Below are positions 8,136-16,075 of a DNA stretch of 46,287 bases, piece by piece. Source of the DNA: Candidatus Magnetominusculus sp. LBB02 (GTDB taxonomy: Bacteria > Nitrospirota > Thermodesulfovibrionia > Thermodesulfovibrionales > Magnetobacteriaceae); the NCBI GenBank assembly GCA_022321325.1, contig JAKOEO010000023.1, positions 1 to 46,287 of the forward strand. The letters run 5' to 3'. The translations under genes and the position numbers were made by a program. The stretch's first letter is position 1; each line of letters starts with the position of its first letter. The notes beneath the pieces were generated by a model. It did not search any database. It was not told the origin of the DNA and saw nothing but the letters and a program-made list of their open reading frames with translations.

Positions 8136-8780
8136 TTATATCTCATCATTAAAAAAATTATCTCTCAACTCAGCCGCTATGGATGACGAAGGACCGTGGC
8201 CGGGGAAGACCTTTGTCTCTGGCGGCAGCGCCATAAGTCTTTTAAACGATTTCTTCAGAGACGGCATATCGCCGCCCGGCAGATCTGTCCTGCCGACAGA
8301 ACCGGCAAACAGCGTGTCACCTGAGATTAGAATCCCATTGCCATAAAGACAGATGCCGCCGGGCGTATGTCCGGGCGTGTGCAGGACTTTAAATACGGCG
8401 CTGCCAAAGGCAACCTCCGCACCATCGGTAAGCAGCACATCCGGTACCGGCATACTATCAAGCTGAAAGCCCCAGTGGGCAGCCATCTCCCTGGCCATTT
8501 TGTATATGGCAACCTCGTCCGTGTGCATCTGGAGCGATGCGCCTGTAGCCTCTTTTATCTCCGGCAGCGCCCCGATATGGTCGAAATGCGTATGCGTACA
8601 AACTATCTTGACCAGCTTCAAGCCTTTTTCGGCAACAAAATCCAGTATCCTGTCAGGCTCATCCCCAGGGTCTACTAAAATTGCCTCTTTAGTCAGCTCA
8701 TCGCTGACAACATAGCAGTTGACTTCAAGTTGGCCAACCGCTATCCGCCCTATTGCAATCGTATCCGGCTGTCGGTCCAC
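8136..8780 (-). CDS. MBL-fold (glyoxalase II-like) metallohydrolase
   Basis: The 214-residue protein carries the metallo-beta-lactamase metal-binding series: THTHFDH (HxHxDH), HTPGHTPGG, the bridging Asp in SGDTLF and the final His in FPGHGP. Length and motif spacing fit the small hydroxyacylglutathione-hydrolase-like group that cleaves thioesters, but the substrate cannot be fixed. Translation probably starts at a GTG (8780) 19 bases after the atpE stop. It sits between the ATP synthase genes and folD, which suggests shared transcription rather than shared function. Confidence 0.85.
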   Translation of the reverse strand: MDRQPDTIAIGRIAVGQLEVNCYVVSDELTKEAILVDPGDEPDRILDFVAEKGLKLVKIVCTHTHFDHIGALPEIKEATGASLQMHTDEVAIYKMAREMAAHWGFQLDSMPVPDVLLTDGAEVAFGSAVFKVLHTPGHTPGGICLYGNGILISGDTLFAGSVGRTDLPGGDMPSLKKSFKRLMALPPETKVFPGHGPSSSIAAELRDNFFNDEI

Positions 8781-8799
8781 TATGCAGCTATCTCACGCG

Positions 8800-9162
8800 C
8801 TAAAAGAACATCTTTTGATTAATCAGCACGCCCAAAGACAACAAAAAGGCATATATACACAGAGACTCAACCATTGCAAGGCCGACTATCAATGTCGTTG
8901 TAATCTTGCCCGATGCTCCGGGATTTCTGGCAACGCCTTCGCATGCCTTGCTTAGACCAATTCCCTGCCCAATGCCAGTCCCCAATGCAGCCAGTCCTAT
9001 GCCTACAAGGGCGCCAAGCGCGGCTAAACCCTTCACGCTGGAACTACCCACATCCGCGCCAGCAGCAGCAACGACATTACCCGCATCTGCGGCATACACA
9101 ACCGCAACAGGGGCAGCAACGACCAGCACAACCAAGGCCAACGTCAATACAGATTTCTTCAT
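8800..9162 (-). CDS. atpE: ATP synthase F0 subunit c with signal peptide and Na+-type ion site
   Basis: The product is the 120-residue ring subunit of the F-type ATP synthase. It is longer than the usual 75-90 residues because a hydrophobic leader ending in VVYA-ADA precedes the mature hairpin. Two membrane helices follow (GLAALGALVGIGLAALGTG and LIVGLAMVESLCIYAFLL), joined by the polar loop ARNPGASGK. The ion-carrying Glu lies in MVES. GQG in helix 1 and ES...Y in helix 2 match residues that coordinate Na+ in characterised sodium c-rings. It is 29 bases downstream of atpB; F1 genes are not in the window. Confidence 0.93.
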   Translation of the reverse strand: MKKSVLTLALVVLVVAAPVAVVYAADAGNVVAAAGADVGSSSVKGLAALGALVGIGLAALGTGIGQGIGLSKACEGVARNPGASGKITTTLIVGLAMVESLCIYAFLLSLGVLINQKMFF

Positions 9163-9191
9163 TATTGTCCTTCCTCCTTCATTGAGATATA

Positions 9192-9869
9192 TCAGCAGTG
9201 TGCCTCATCAACAGCACTTGACAGAAACAGCATTGTTAGCAGTACAAAGACAAAGGCCTGAACGATGCTTATCAGCACCCCAAGCCCCAAAAACACTACC
9301 GGTAAAAACATAGGAGCGAGGCTCAGAAGCACAGTCAGGATAATGTGTTTTGACAGCATATTTCCAAACAACCTTACAGACAGGGTAATCGGTCTTGCAA
9401 AATGCCCAATAAGCTCGATAAAAAACATCATAATCATCAGGGGCAAGGCATATATTGTTTGTATCGGGCCGAGAAACTGTTTTATATAAGCGGCCTTGTG
9501 CTCACGCAAGCCATAGTAGTGCGTAGCAAAAAAAACCGGCACGGCACACGACGCCGTCACATTAATATTGGAAGTCGGCGCGTCAAAACCGGGAATCAGC
9601 CCAAAGAGATTGCATACAAGAATATACAGGCCAAGCGTAGCAATCATAGGGAACATGGAGTCCAGCCAGTGGTGGCTTATGTTTTCGCCGCAAAAATCAT
9701 ACAAGCCTTCAACAATAGACTCAACCACGTTTTGCAGCCCTGTCGGCACTAATTTCAGAGACATCCGCACCATGATGGAAACCCCTATTAGCAACGCCAT
9801 AGCAAGCCACGAATATGTTACGTAGACCGGCACACCCGGTATATTAATTAAGGCATGAGACGACTCCAC
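9192..9869 (-). CDS. atpB: ATP synthase F0 subunit a
   Basis: The 225-residue membrane protein forms the ion half-channels next to the c ring. The essential Arg lies in LSVRLFGNM, followed by the conserved polar helix near the C terminus (VFVLLTMLFLSSAVDEAH). Five or six hydrophobic helices are evident. The N-terminal FxGxxxxPG-like IPGVPVYVT matches the family. It is the first gene of a minus-strand run (atpB-atpE-MBL hydrolase-folD-ATPase). No atpI or b subunit gene is adjacent, so the F0 and F1 operons are split in this genome. Confidence 0.92.
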   Translation of the reverse strand: MESSHALINIPGVPVYVTYSWLAMALLIGVSIMVRMSLKLVPTGLQNVVESIVEGLYDFCGENISHHWLDSMFPMIATLGLYILVCNLFGLIPGFDAPTSNINVTASCAVPVFFATHYYGLREHKAAYIKQFLGPIQTIYALPLMIMMFFIELIGHFARPITLSVRLFGNMLSKHIILTVLLSLAPMFLPVVFLGLGVLISIVQAFVFVLLTMLFLSSAVDEAHC

Positions 9870-10009
9870 CCGCCACCTCCTAAAAAGTACTCTATACTAC
9901 CCGCAGCCGCATCAAAATGTCAAGCCGCCAGCCGATTATTTTTTTGGTCGGCGGCCTTTTAACGCCATAATATATTATAATATGTAATTATGGCTGCTGG
10001 ACATGCCTT

Positions 10010-11116
10010 ATGAGATTAGCGATAAACGCAATATATTCCGGCGCTGACACAGCCGCATTGGATGTGTTTACGCGTGAGGCGGTGCGTGGCCTCTGCCGCA
10101 TTGCCCCTGATACGCTTGTATTTTCCCCTGTTGCCATCGCCGGCGTTGAAGAGGCCAACATTGTGCTTACCTCGGAGGCGCCCGCTGCCCCCGCCGTCAG
10201 TTATTTCAGCAATCTGATGTTCAACAATACCATATTGCCATATCAGTTGGCCTGGAACAAGGCCGATGTGCTGTTTTGCCCTGCCACGGAGTTTCCTTTT
10301 ATAGATATACTGCCTATGGCGGTGATGATTCACGACCTGAATCCCTTATTTTACCCTGAGCGCTTCGGCCTTGAGGGGGAGTATTTCAGAACCGCCGTCG
10401 GACATCTGCGCCGTCAGAACGTCAGGGCGCTTGTACAGTCAGACTTCCTAAGAGAGCAGTTGTTAAACAATACCACCGTACTGCTGTCCAACATAGACCT
10501 GATTGCAACTGGCCTCGATACCGCCCTTTACCGCCCCATCCCTGATGACTCAGGCGCCAACTCGAAAGAGGAGTTTACGGCGAGGCTTGGCATTGCCTGC
10601 CCTTATATACTTTGCTGCGTTGAGCCGGAGGACGCTGAAACGGCGTGCAACACGGTTATTGCCGCTTTCCGCGATATTCAGTCGCGCGTTGAACAGACGC
10701 TTTTAATTGTTGGGCGCGAATGTGAGCCGTCGCATAAGATTCAGTACTTAGGCGGCATTTCTGACGCCGATATGCCTTTGATATTTGCTCATGCGGATAT
10801 GATTATAGAGCCGTCCAATGCTGGAAACGTTTTAAAGGCCATGGCCTGTGGCACGCCGGCAATAGCGGCAAACGTTGGGGCGCTGCCGGAGCTTGCCACA
10901 GAGGCCGGCACGCTGTTTAACCCCGCAGATGCGGCGATGTTGAGCAAGGCCATTCTTATGATTTTAGAAAATGATACGCTGAGGCACAATCAAATTGAAA
11001 AGGGCATACAGTATGTTAGCCGCTTCTCATGGGAAAAGACGGTAGAGGACATCTATGCCTCGTGCACCGCGGCATATGCGGCATCTTACGACAGGAAACG
11101 AAAAACTAATAAATAG
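10010..11116 (+). CDS. GT-B glycosyltransferase (group 1/GT4-like) with degenerate EX7E motif
   Basis: The 368-residue protein has the two-Rossmann GT-B layout of group 1 glycosyltransferases: an N-terminal acceptor half with [11 protein letters not shown] and [12 protein letters not shown], and a C-terminal donor half with [24 protein letters not shown] then [20 protein letters not shown]. In active members a Glu-x7-Glu motif binds the nucleotide sugar before AMACGTP. Here that stretch is about four residues shorter and both Glu are missing ([15 protein letters not shown]). It could use an unusual donor or be inactive. proA follows 11 bases downstream, so they are probably co-transcribed. 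Confidence 0.75.
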   Translation: MRLAINAIYSGADTAALDVFTREAVRGLCRIAPDTLVFSPVAIAGVEEANIVLTSEAPAAPAVSYFSNLMFNNTILPYQLAWNKADVLFCPATEFPFIDILPMAVMIHDLNPLFYPERFGLEGEYFRTAVGHLRRQNVRALVQSDFLREQLLNNTTVLLSNIDLIATGLDTALYRPIPDDSGANSKEEFTARLGIACPYILCCVEPEDAETACNTVIAAFRDIQSRVEQTLLIVGRECEPSHKIQYLGGISDADMPLIFAHADMIIEPSNAGNVLKAMACGTPAIAANVGALPELATEAGTLFNPADAAMLSKAILMILENDTLRHNQIEKGIQYVSRFSWEKTVEDIYASCTAAYAASYDRKRKTNK

Positions 11117-11127
11117 AGGGGTATAAC

Positions 11128-12390
11128 ATGAACATTAGCGATTATGTAAAGAAAAAGGCGCATGAGGCCAGAGAGGGTGCACGGGCAATAGCCGTGGCCG
11201 AGACACAACGTAAAAACGCTATATTGGCTAAAATGGCCGCCGCCCTTGTCAAAGAAAAAGACTATCTCATAAGCGAAAATCAAAAGGACACAAACGCGGC
11301 AAAAGAAAAGGGCCTCAGCGAGGCGATGATAGACAGGCTCACGCTCAATGAAAAAAGAATAGCCGAGATGGCTGACGGCCTCATTGAGGTCTCGCAGATG
11401 GCTGACCCGGTGGGTGAAATCTCCAATATGCACAAGCGGCCAAACGAGATGCTCGTTGGCAAGATGAGAGTCCCTATCGGGGTAGTAAGCATGATATATG
11501 AGGCGCGCCCCAATGTGACGGCAGATGCCGCCGGGCTGTGTATCAAGGCCGGTAATGCAGTAATCTTGCGCGGCGGCTCAGAGGCTATAAACTCAAATAA
11601 GGCCATCGTGGCTATATTGCGCGAGGCGCTAAAGTTCGAAGGACTTCCCGAGGGCGTGGTAACATTTATTGACAACACAGACCGCGAGGCCGTCATGGAG
11701 ATGTTGAAACTTGAGGGCCTCATTGACTTAGTCATCCCGCGAGGGGGCGAGGGCCTCATTCGCACGGTTACGGAAAACTCCAGAATCCCCGTGTTGAAGC
11801 ACTACAAGGGGGTCTGCCACGTATTTGTTGACAGGGACTATGACCTCGGCATGGCGATTGAGATATGTTATAACTCAAAGGTTCAGCGACCCGGCACATG
11901 CAACGCTATGGAGACGCTGCTTGTGGACGCTGAAATAGCTGAACAGTTCCTGCCTCCAATGATTAAGCGCTTTAGAGATGGCAAGGTGAGCATTCTTGGC
12001 TGCCCCGAAACCCTGAGAATATGCCCGCCGGGCCAGGTTGAGCCAGTCAAAGACGATGACTACTATGTCGAGTACCTCAGTCTGAAACTAAACGTCAGGG
12101 TCGTCAAAGACATGGATGAGGCCATCGCCCATATAGCAAAATACGGCTCGTCGCACACGGAGTCAATCGTCACAAATAACCACCAGCGGGCGATGAGATT
12201 CATACGCGAGGTGGATTCCTCGGCGGTGTTAGTCAATGCCTCAACGCGCCTCAATGACGGCGGGCAGTTTGGGCTTGGCGCAGAGATTGGGATTTCTACA
12301 GACAAGATTCACGCCAGAGGCCCGATGGGACTAAAGGAGCTGACTACGGAGAAGTTTATAGTATTTGGCAACGGCCAGCTTAGAACCTAA
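11128..12390 (+). CDS. proA: gamma-glutamyl phosphate reductase
   Basis: The 420-residue enzyme reduces gamma-glutamyl phosphate to glutamate semialdehyde with NADPH in proline synthesis. The full family pattern is present: [17 protein letters not shown] near the start, [11 protein letters not shown], the catalytic Cys in [14 protein letters not shown], and [22 protein letters not shown] near the end. Length matches typical ProA. GAGGGG lies about 7 bases before the ATG. The partner kinase gene proB is not in the window. Confidence 0.96.
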   Translation: MNISDYVKKKAHEAREGARAIAVAETQRKNAILAKMAAALVKEKDYLISENQKDTNAAKEKGLSEAMIDRLTLNEKRIAEMADGLIEVSQMADPVGEISNMHKRPNEMLVGKMRVPIGVVSMIYEARPNVTADAAGLCIKAGNAVILRGGSEAINSNKAIVAILREALKFEGLPEGVVTFIDNTDREAVMEMLKLEGLIDLVIPRGGEGLIRTVTENSRIPVLKHYKGVCHVFVDRDYDLGMAIEICYNSKVQRPGTCNAMETLLVDAEIAEQFLPPMIKRFRDGKVSILGCPETLRICPPGQVEPVKDDDYYVEYLSLKLNVRVVKDMDEAIAHIAKYGSSHTESIVTNNHQRAMRFIREVDSSAVLVNASTRLNDGGQFGLGAEIGISTDKIHARGPMGLKELTTEKFIVFGNGQLRT

Positions 12391-12422
12391 GCTGACCGTC
12401 TGACACGTCTGCATACCCAAAA

Positions 12423-12441
12423 GCCGCTCAATAGAAGCGGC
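12423..12441. terminator. hairpin between convergent proA and cytochrome genes
   Basis: GCCGCT and AGCGGC form a 6-bp stem with a 7-base loop between two convergent genes. A T-run is weak, so termination is plausible rather than certain. Confidence 0.4.
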
Positions 12442-12448
12442 GTGAACA

Positions 12449-13696
12449 CTATGGTGCCACTGTTGTGAGCGTCTCGTAGTTGAGCACATTTGTGCCGTTC
12501 ATTGTCCAGACGGCGTTGCTGCCGCTAACTTGATTTCTCCAAAATATATTGACGTAACCGTTAGAGTCTGGTCTTGCCACTGCCGCGATTGACCAGCTTG
12601 TATCTGACACCTGTGGGGACAACAGATATGAGTTGGCAATGGACGTACCGCTGAGGTCCCATATGGCGTTATAACCGCTGGTCTTATTGCGCCATACGAG
12701 GTCAGTATGCCCGTCTTTGTCCATGTCGGCGGCGCCGCCCACTACCCAGCTCTGGTCTGACAGTTGGGGAAGGATGTCGTAGCTTGAGTAGCTTGTGCCG
12801 TTTAAGTACCAGATGACATTATAACCATAAACAAGGTGTCTTAGGAGAATGTCAGGTTTGCCATCGCCGTTAAAATCCCCAATGGCTGCCACTGTCCAAT
12901 TCCTGTCGCTTAGCGTTGGCAGGGAGACATAACTTTTCACTGCCGCACCGTTCATAAGCCAAATCACGTTTTCGCCGGTTGAGACGTTTCTCCACAGTAT
13001 GTCGGCATAGCCATCCTGATTAAAATCCCCCACGCCTTCAACAAGCCACGAATTCCCTGCAAGGGTTGGAAGCGACATAACTCCCTGATAGGTCGTGCCG
13101 TTCATCAGCCATGCGACATTATAACCGTTTACCGTATCGCGCCAAAGTATATCCGTGTTATTGTCGGCATTGAAATCGCCAACCCCAACTATCGTCCAGT
13201 TTGACGACTTGCCCGAACTGGTTATAAAGTCAGAGATAGCCTGAGTTTGTGTTGAGGTCAGGGCTGCAAGCGATGAGTTGCTTTTCATTTGAGTGATTGA
13301 CGATATGGCGTTGGTTATTTTTGAGGCAGTAGCGCCCACAAGCCGCGGGTCAGTGGTTGGCACTGTGTTGTGGCACGAGATGCAGTAGGATAAAAAGAGC
13401 GTACTGCCTGAGTCAGTTGTTGAGGCACCGCCGCCGAGGAAATCTGCGATTGCCTGAATCTGTGCGGTGGTCAGAGTTTTAAGGGCAGAGTTGCTTTTCA
13501 TATCTGAAATGGTTGCTATGGCATTGGTTATCGTTGAGGCAGTGGCGCCGACGCGCGCCCCTGATGGGGTTGCCCCGTGGCAGCCTGAACAGTACTGTGC
13601 ATAGAGTGTGGCTCCATCGCTTGCCGCATAGGCAGTGGCGTGTGATATTATAGTGCAAACAATTGCGGCTATAGCCGCGAGAATAATGCGTTTCAT
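12449..13696 (-). CDS. secreted diheme cytochrome c fused to FG-GAP-like repeats
   Basis: The 415-residue product has a signal peptide (IILAAIAAIVCTIISHATAYA) followed by two duplicated class I cytochrome c units with heme motifs CSGCH and CISCH. Each unit has a candidate distal Met in (I/S)xxMKSNSxL. From about residue 165 onward there are FG-GAP/VCBS-like blades with DFNADNNTDILWRD and VIWLMNG motifs. The blades are close relatives of those at 780-2732, so an electron carrier has been joined to an adhesin-type propeller module. GAGGAGG precedes the ATG at 13696. It is probably periplasmic or cell-surface and may touch extracellular electron acceptors or a matrix. Confidence 0.8.
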   Translation of the reverse strand: MKRIILAAIAAIVCTIISHATAYAASDGATLYAQYCSGCHGATPSGARVGATASTITNAIATISDMKSNSALKTLTTAQIQAIADFLGGGASTTDSGSTLFLSYCISCHNTVPTTDPRLVGATASKITNAISSITQMKSNSSLAALTSTQTQAISDFITSSGKSSNWTIVGVGDFNADNNTDILWRDTVNGYNVAWLMNGTTYQGVMSLPTLAGNSWLVEGVGDFNQDGYADILWRNVSTGENVIWLMNGAAVKSYVSLPTLSDRNWTVAAIGDFNGDGKPDILLRHLVYGYNVIWYLNGTSYSSYDILPQLSDQSWVVGGAADMDKDGHTDLVWRNKTSGYNAIWDLSGTSIANSYLLSPQVSDTSWSIAAVARPDSNGYVNIFWRNQVSGSNAVWTMNGTNVLNYETLTTVAP

Positions 13697-13857
13697 ACAG
13701 CCTCCTCATATATTAGTTATCAGACGGCGCCAAAGGCGACCGGATCTTCGTCCCAACTTCTTTCTTTCTTTACAGTAGCATTTGTTGATAAATTTAATCT
13801 ACATGTCTTTTGACAACACCGATGCCGGAGTTTTTGTTTCTAATCATAAGATTAATG

Positions 13858-13866
13858 TGTTATACT
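13858..13866 (+). promoter_or_regulatory. extended -10 promoter before the EcsC-like gene
   Basis: TGTTATACT lies 8 bases before the ATG at 13875. Transcription would begin at or next to that ATG, giving a leaderless or nearly leaderless message. This supports the shorter start for the gene. Confidence 0.4.
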
Positions 13867-13874
13867 CTGCGGGT

Positions 13875-14660
13875 ATGAAAGCAGAGGCGCAAAATGGCGA
13901 CTGTCCGCTTTTTAAGGCCGTCAGAGCCGCAATGATGAGGCCGGAAAGCGTGAAAGTCATGGTGAACAGATATAGGGACAGCCTCTGCAGCAAGTACTCC
14001 TCAGAGGTTAAGGCCAACATAGCGGTTGCCGATAAGATTGTGAGAAAGTACTCAAATCTTGCGGCATTAGTGGGCAGTGTGACGGCGTTACCCAGCATTA
14101 CGCCGGGCATTGGGACAGTAGTTGCTATAGCGGGCGGTATGACAGTGGATGTGGTCACCGCTATGAAATTTCAGATAGATATGTGTCTGTGCCTTTGTGA
14201 AACATTCGGGTATGACGTCATGAAGGAGGAATCCGTCAACTTAGCTTTTTTATTGGCGGCTGTGGGCACGATTGAAAAAACAGGGATGTGTATTGATGCG
14301 CCTTGCGAACAAATAAGTATGATGAGTTTACTGAAGAGTAATTTTAAAGGGGCTGCATACCAAATATTTGGGGCAAATATTGGAATAAAGATAGCCAGCG
14401 ACGCAGGGGTAACTATGATACACCACTATTTGCGCGGTGCGGCGCTGCATGTTATTAAAGACTTATTCAGCAGGGTTGGGGCGCATTTCACAAGAAAAGC
14501 GATAGAGAAGTCATTGCCTTTTGGATTTGGCATTGTCATTGGCGGCAGTCTGAATTATGCCTTAACGAAATATGTAGGCGTACAAGCAAAAAACTGGTTT
14601 GTCATCGAACGTGCCGCACGGGGGCAGTGTTTAGATTCACTTGCAACTGAGCCAATATAA
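13875..14660 (+). CDS. EcsC-family-like membrane-associated protein, paralogue of a magnetosome-cluster gene
   Basis: The 261-residue protein shares a clear core with the protein at 26696-27379: LPxxxPxxGTVxxxxxGxxVDxVxxxxxQIxxC, here LPSITPGIGTVVAIAGG then VDVVTAMKFQIDMCLCL. This glycine-rich amphipathic region plus the following Tyr-Asp segment resembles the EcsC family, whose role is poorly defined but membrane-related. The C terminus has another hydrophobic stretch (LPFGFGIVIGGSLNYAL). In-frame upstream starts at 13782 and 13803 exist, but neither has a ribosome-binding site. It is transcribed toward the magnetosome cluster. Confidence 0.6.
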   Translation: MKAEAQNGDCPLFKAVRAAMMRPESVKVMVNRYRDSLCSKYSSEVKANIAVADKIVRKYSNLAALVGSVTALPSITPGIGTVVAIAGGMTVDVVTAMKFQIDMCLCLCETFGYDVMKEESVNLAFLLAAVGTIEKTGMCIDAPCEQISMMSLLKSNFKGAAYQIFGANIGIKIASDAGVTMIHHYLRGAALHVIKDLFSRVGAHFTRKAIEKSLPFGFGIVIGGSLNYALTKYVGVQAKNWFVIERAARGQCLDSLATEPI

Positions 14661-14778
14661 CAAACGGCTCAGCCGGGCATTTTCGGCGTCAATGCCACGC
14701 AGCATAATCAATCCAACACTAGCAAAGAGCAGTGCCGTGCTATCCCTCCCCCGCAATGCCACTGCTGTGACCGCATGG
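14661..14778. other. short convergent gap at the 3' edge of the magnetosome cluster
   Basis: No gene, strong hairpin or repeat was seen between the plus-strand EcsC-like gene and the last minus-strand cluster gene. Confidence 0.5.
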
Positions 14779-15474
14779 TCATCCGATGGTGCGGTTTATC
14801 AGGCTCTCGCGCTCATCTGTGCAGTCTCTGTAGCTCTTTTCGAGCTTTGCGATTCTCTCTCTGTGGATATGCCTCTCGCCCTTGAGAATGTTTATCTCCT
14901 TGGCGTAGGCGTTTATCTTTCTTAGGGCTGCGCTGACTTTGGTCTCCAGATAGTTTATATCCCTTAGCAAATCGGCCTTTTCTTCTTTCAGCTCATCAAC
15001 ACGGCCCTTATAGACCTGTGCCTCGTACTTGGCCTTGTCAGAGGCGTTTTTCATATCGCGCACGTATGACTGGGAGCTGTTGCGCTCTTCGATAAGGTGC
15101 TCAACCTGTGCCTGAAGTTCTCTTTTTTGCGGGATTTCGCGATTCAGAGAATCTATTGTCATTTGAAGCTCTTGTTTTTCTGTACGCAGGTTTGTTATCA
15201 ACTCCCTTGAGGACTTGATGTCGCGCTCCAGCGAGGCGTTAATGGAAAGCACATCGTGAAGCTGCCTTTCCATGTTTTGAATGCAGAGGAACATCTCTCT
15301 GATAGTCTTTCCTACGTCAACTGTGCCGCTTGCGTCTCTTAGCAGCTCTACGCCTCTTATTTCCGGCAGGGTGCTCGTAAGCGCCCATGACGGCTCTGAT
15401 GCGTGGAATGCCGAGGCGCTGCCCGGCGGCATGACCGACACTTCCTGAGTTTCAAAATCGCTCATATTATCCAT
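14779..15474 (-). CDS. coiled-coil protein of the magnetosome cluster (Mad-like)
   Basis: The 231-residue protein has a disordered Pro/Ser-rich N terminus (about 1-45) and then an almost continuous coiled coil from about 55 to the end. The coil is rich in Glu, Lys and Leu, with heptads such as LHDVLSINASLERDI and VDELKEEKADLLRDI. There is no membrane helix. It is the last gene of the minus-strand cluster and starts 3 bases after the upstream stop. Long coiled-coil Mad proteins are known from magnetosome clusters of Nitrospirota and Desulfobacterota, where they are thought to help arrange chains. I cannot assign a specific Mad number. Confidence 0.65.
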   Translation of the reverse strand: MDNMSDFETQEVSVMPPGSASAFHASEPSWALTSTLPEIRGVELLRDASGTVDVGKTIREMFLCIQNMERQLHDVLSINASLERDIKSSRELITNLRTEKQELQMTIDSLNREIPQKRELQAQVEHLIEERNSSQSYVRDMKNASDKAKYEAQVYKGRVDELKEEKADLLRDINYLETKVSAALRKINAYAKEINILKGERHIHRERIAKLEKSYRDCTDERESLINRTIG

Positions 15475-15477
15475 TGG

Positions 15478-16056
15478 TTACCCCTTTTTATAATAAGATA
15501 ACTTTGTTGTTTTCTCAACCGCCTTCATCGCGCCAAACAGATTGGTAAGCGCCTTAGACGTCCACTCTATCTTCTCTATCAGATAGTCAAGTTCGTCAAA
15601 CTTCTGAGGAACCTCGTACTCAATCATCGTAACCTTGTTCTTCAGGGCGGCAATCTCGCCCTTAGTGAAGTCTATCCCCAATATTGTATTGCCAAGATTG
15701 GAGATATGGCCGCCAAGCTCCTCCGATATCTTGTTATAGGCCGCAACAAGGACTGCCTTCTCCTCTTGCAGGAAGTCCACCTCGGCAAGCAGGCCGCTTT
15801 CGTCGGCGATTGGCTTTAGCAGGGCGCGCTTGAGGTCTGCCGCCTTTTCGGAGAGTTTTCTTAGCTTCTTGGTCTTGTCTATAAGTTGTATCTCCAGCTC
15901 CTTAGTCTGCCGCTCGACCTTATAGTTGTCAGTCGTAAGGGCGTCTATTCCGCTGTCCAGGGCGTTTTTCTGGGCAAGAAGACTGTCGCGCCGCGCCCTC
16001 AGGCTCACCTGTTCGCCCTCCGCCATTGAGTCCTGTGCCTCGTTAAGTTCGTTCAT
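15478..16056 (-). CDS. coiled-coil protein of the magnetosome cluster (Mad-like)
   Basis: The 192-residue product is mainly two helical coiled-coil blocks (about 15-100 and 120-185) separated by LGGHISNLGNTILGID. The C terminus ends in a basic, aromatic tail (TTKLSYYKKG) that could touch membrane or filament. No enzyme motif or membrane helix is present. It lies between the HEAT-repeat gene and another coiled-coil gene with only short gaps, so it is very likely part of the same transcript. A structural, chain-organising role is inferred from context. Confidence 0.62.
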   Translation of the reverse strand: MNELNEAQDSMAEGEQVSLRARRDSLLAQKNALDSGIDALTTDNYKVERQTKELEIQLIDKTKKLRKLSEKAADLKRALLKPIADESGLLAEVDFLQEEKAVLVAAYNKISEELGGHISNLGNTILGIDFTKGEIAALKNKVTMIEYEVPQKFDELDYLIEKIEWTSKALTNLFGAMKAVEKTTKLSYYKKG

Positions 16057-16075
16057 CTGTCATCTACCTCACGCG

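Noticed and set aside
9931-9958. Terminator hairpin between atpB and the glycosyltransferase
   Set aside because: The GC-rich arms only pair with bulges, and the location between divergent genes does not call for a terminator.
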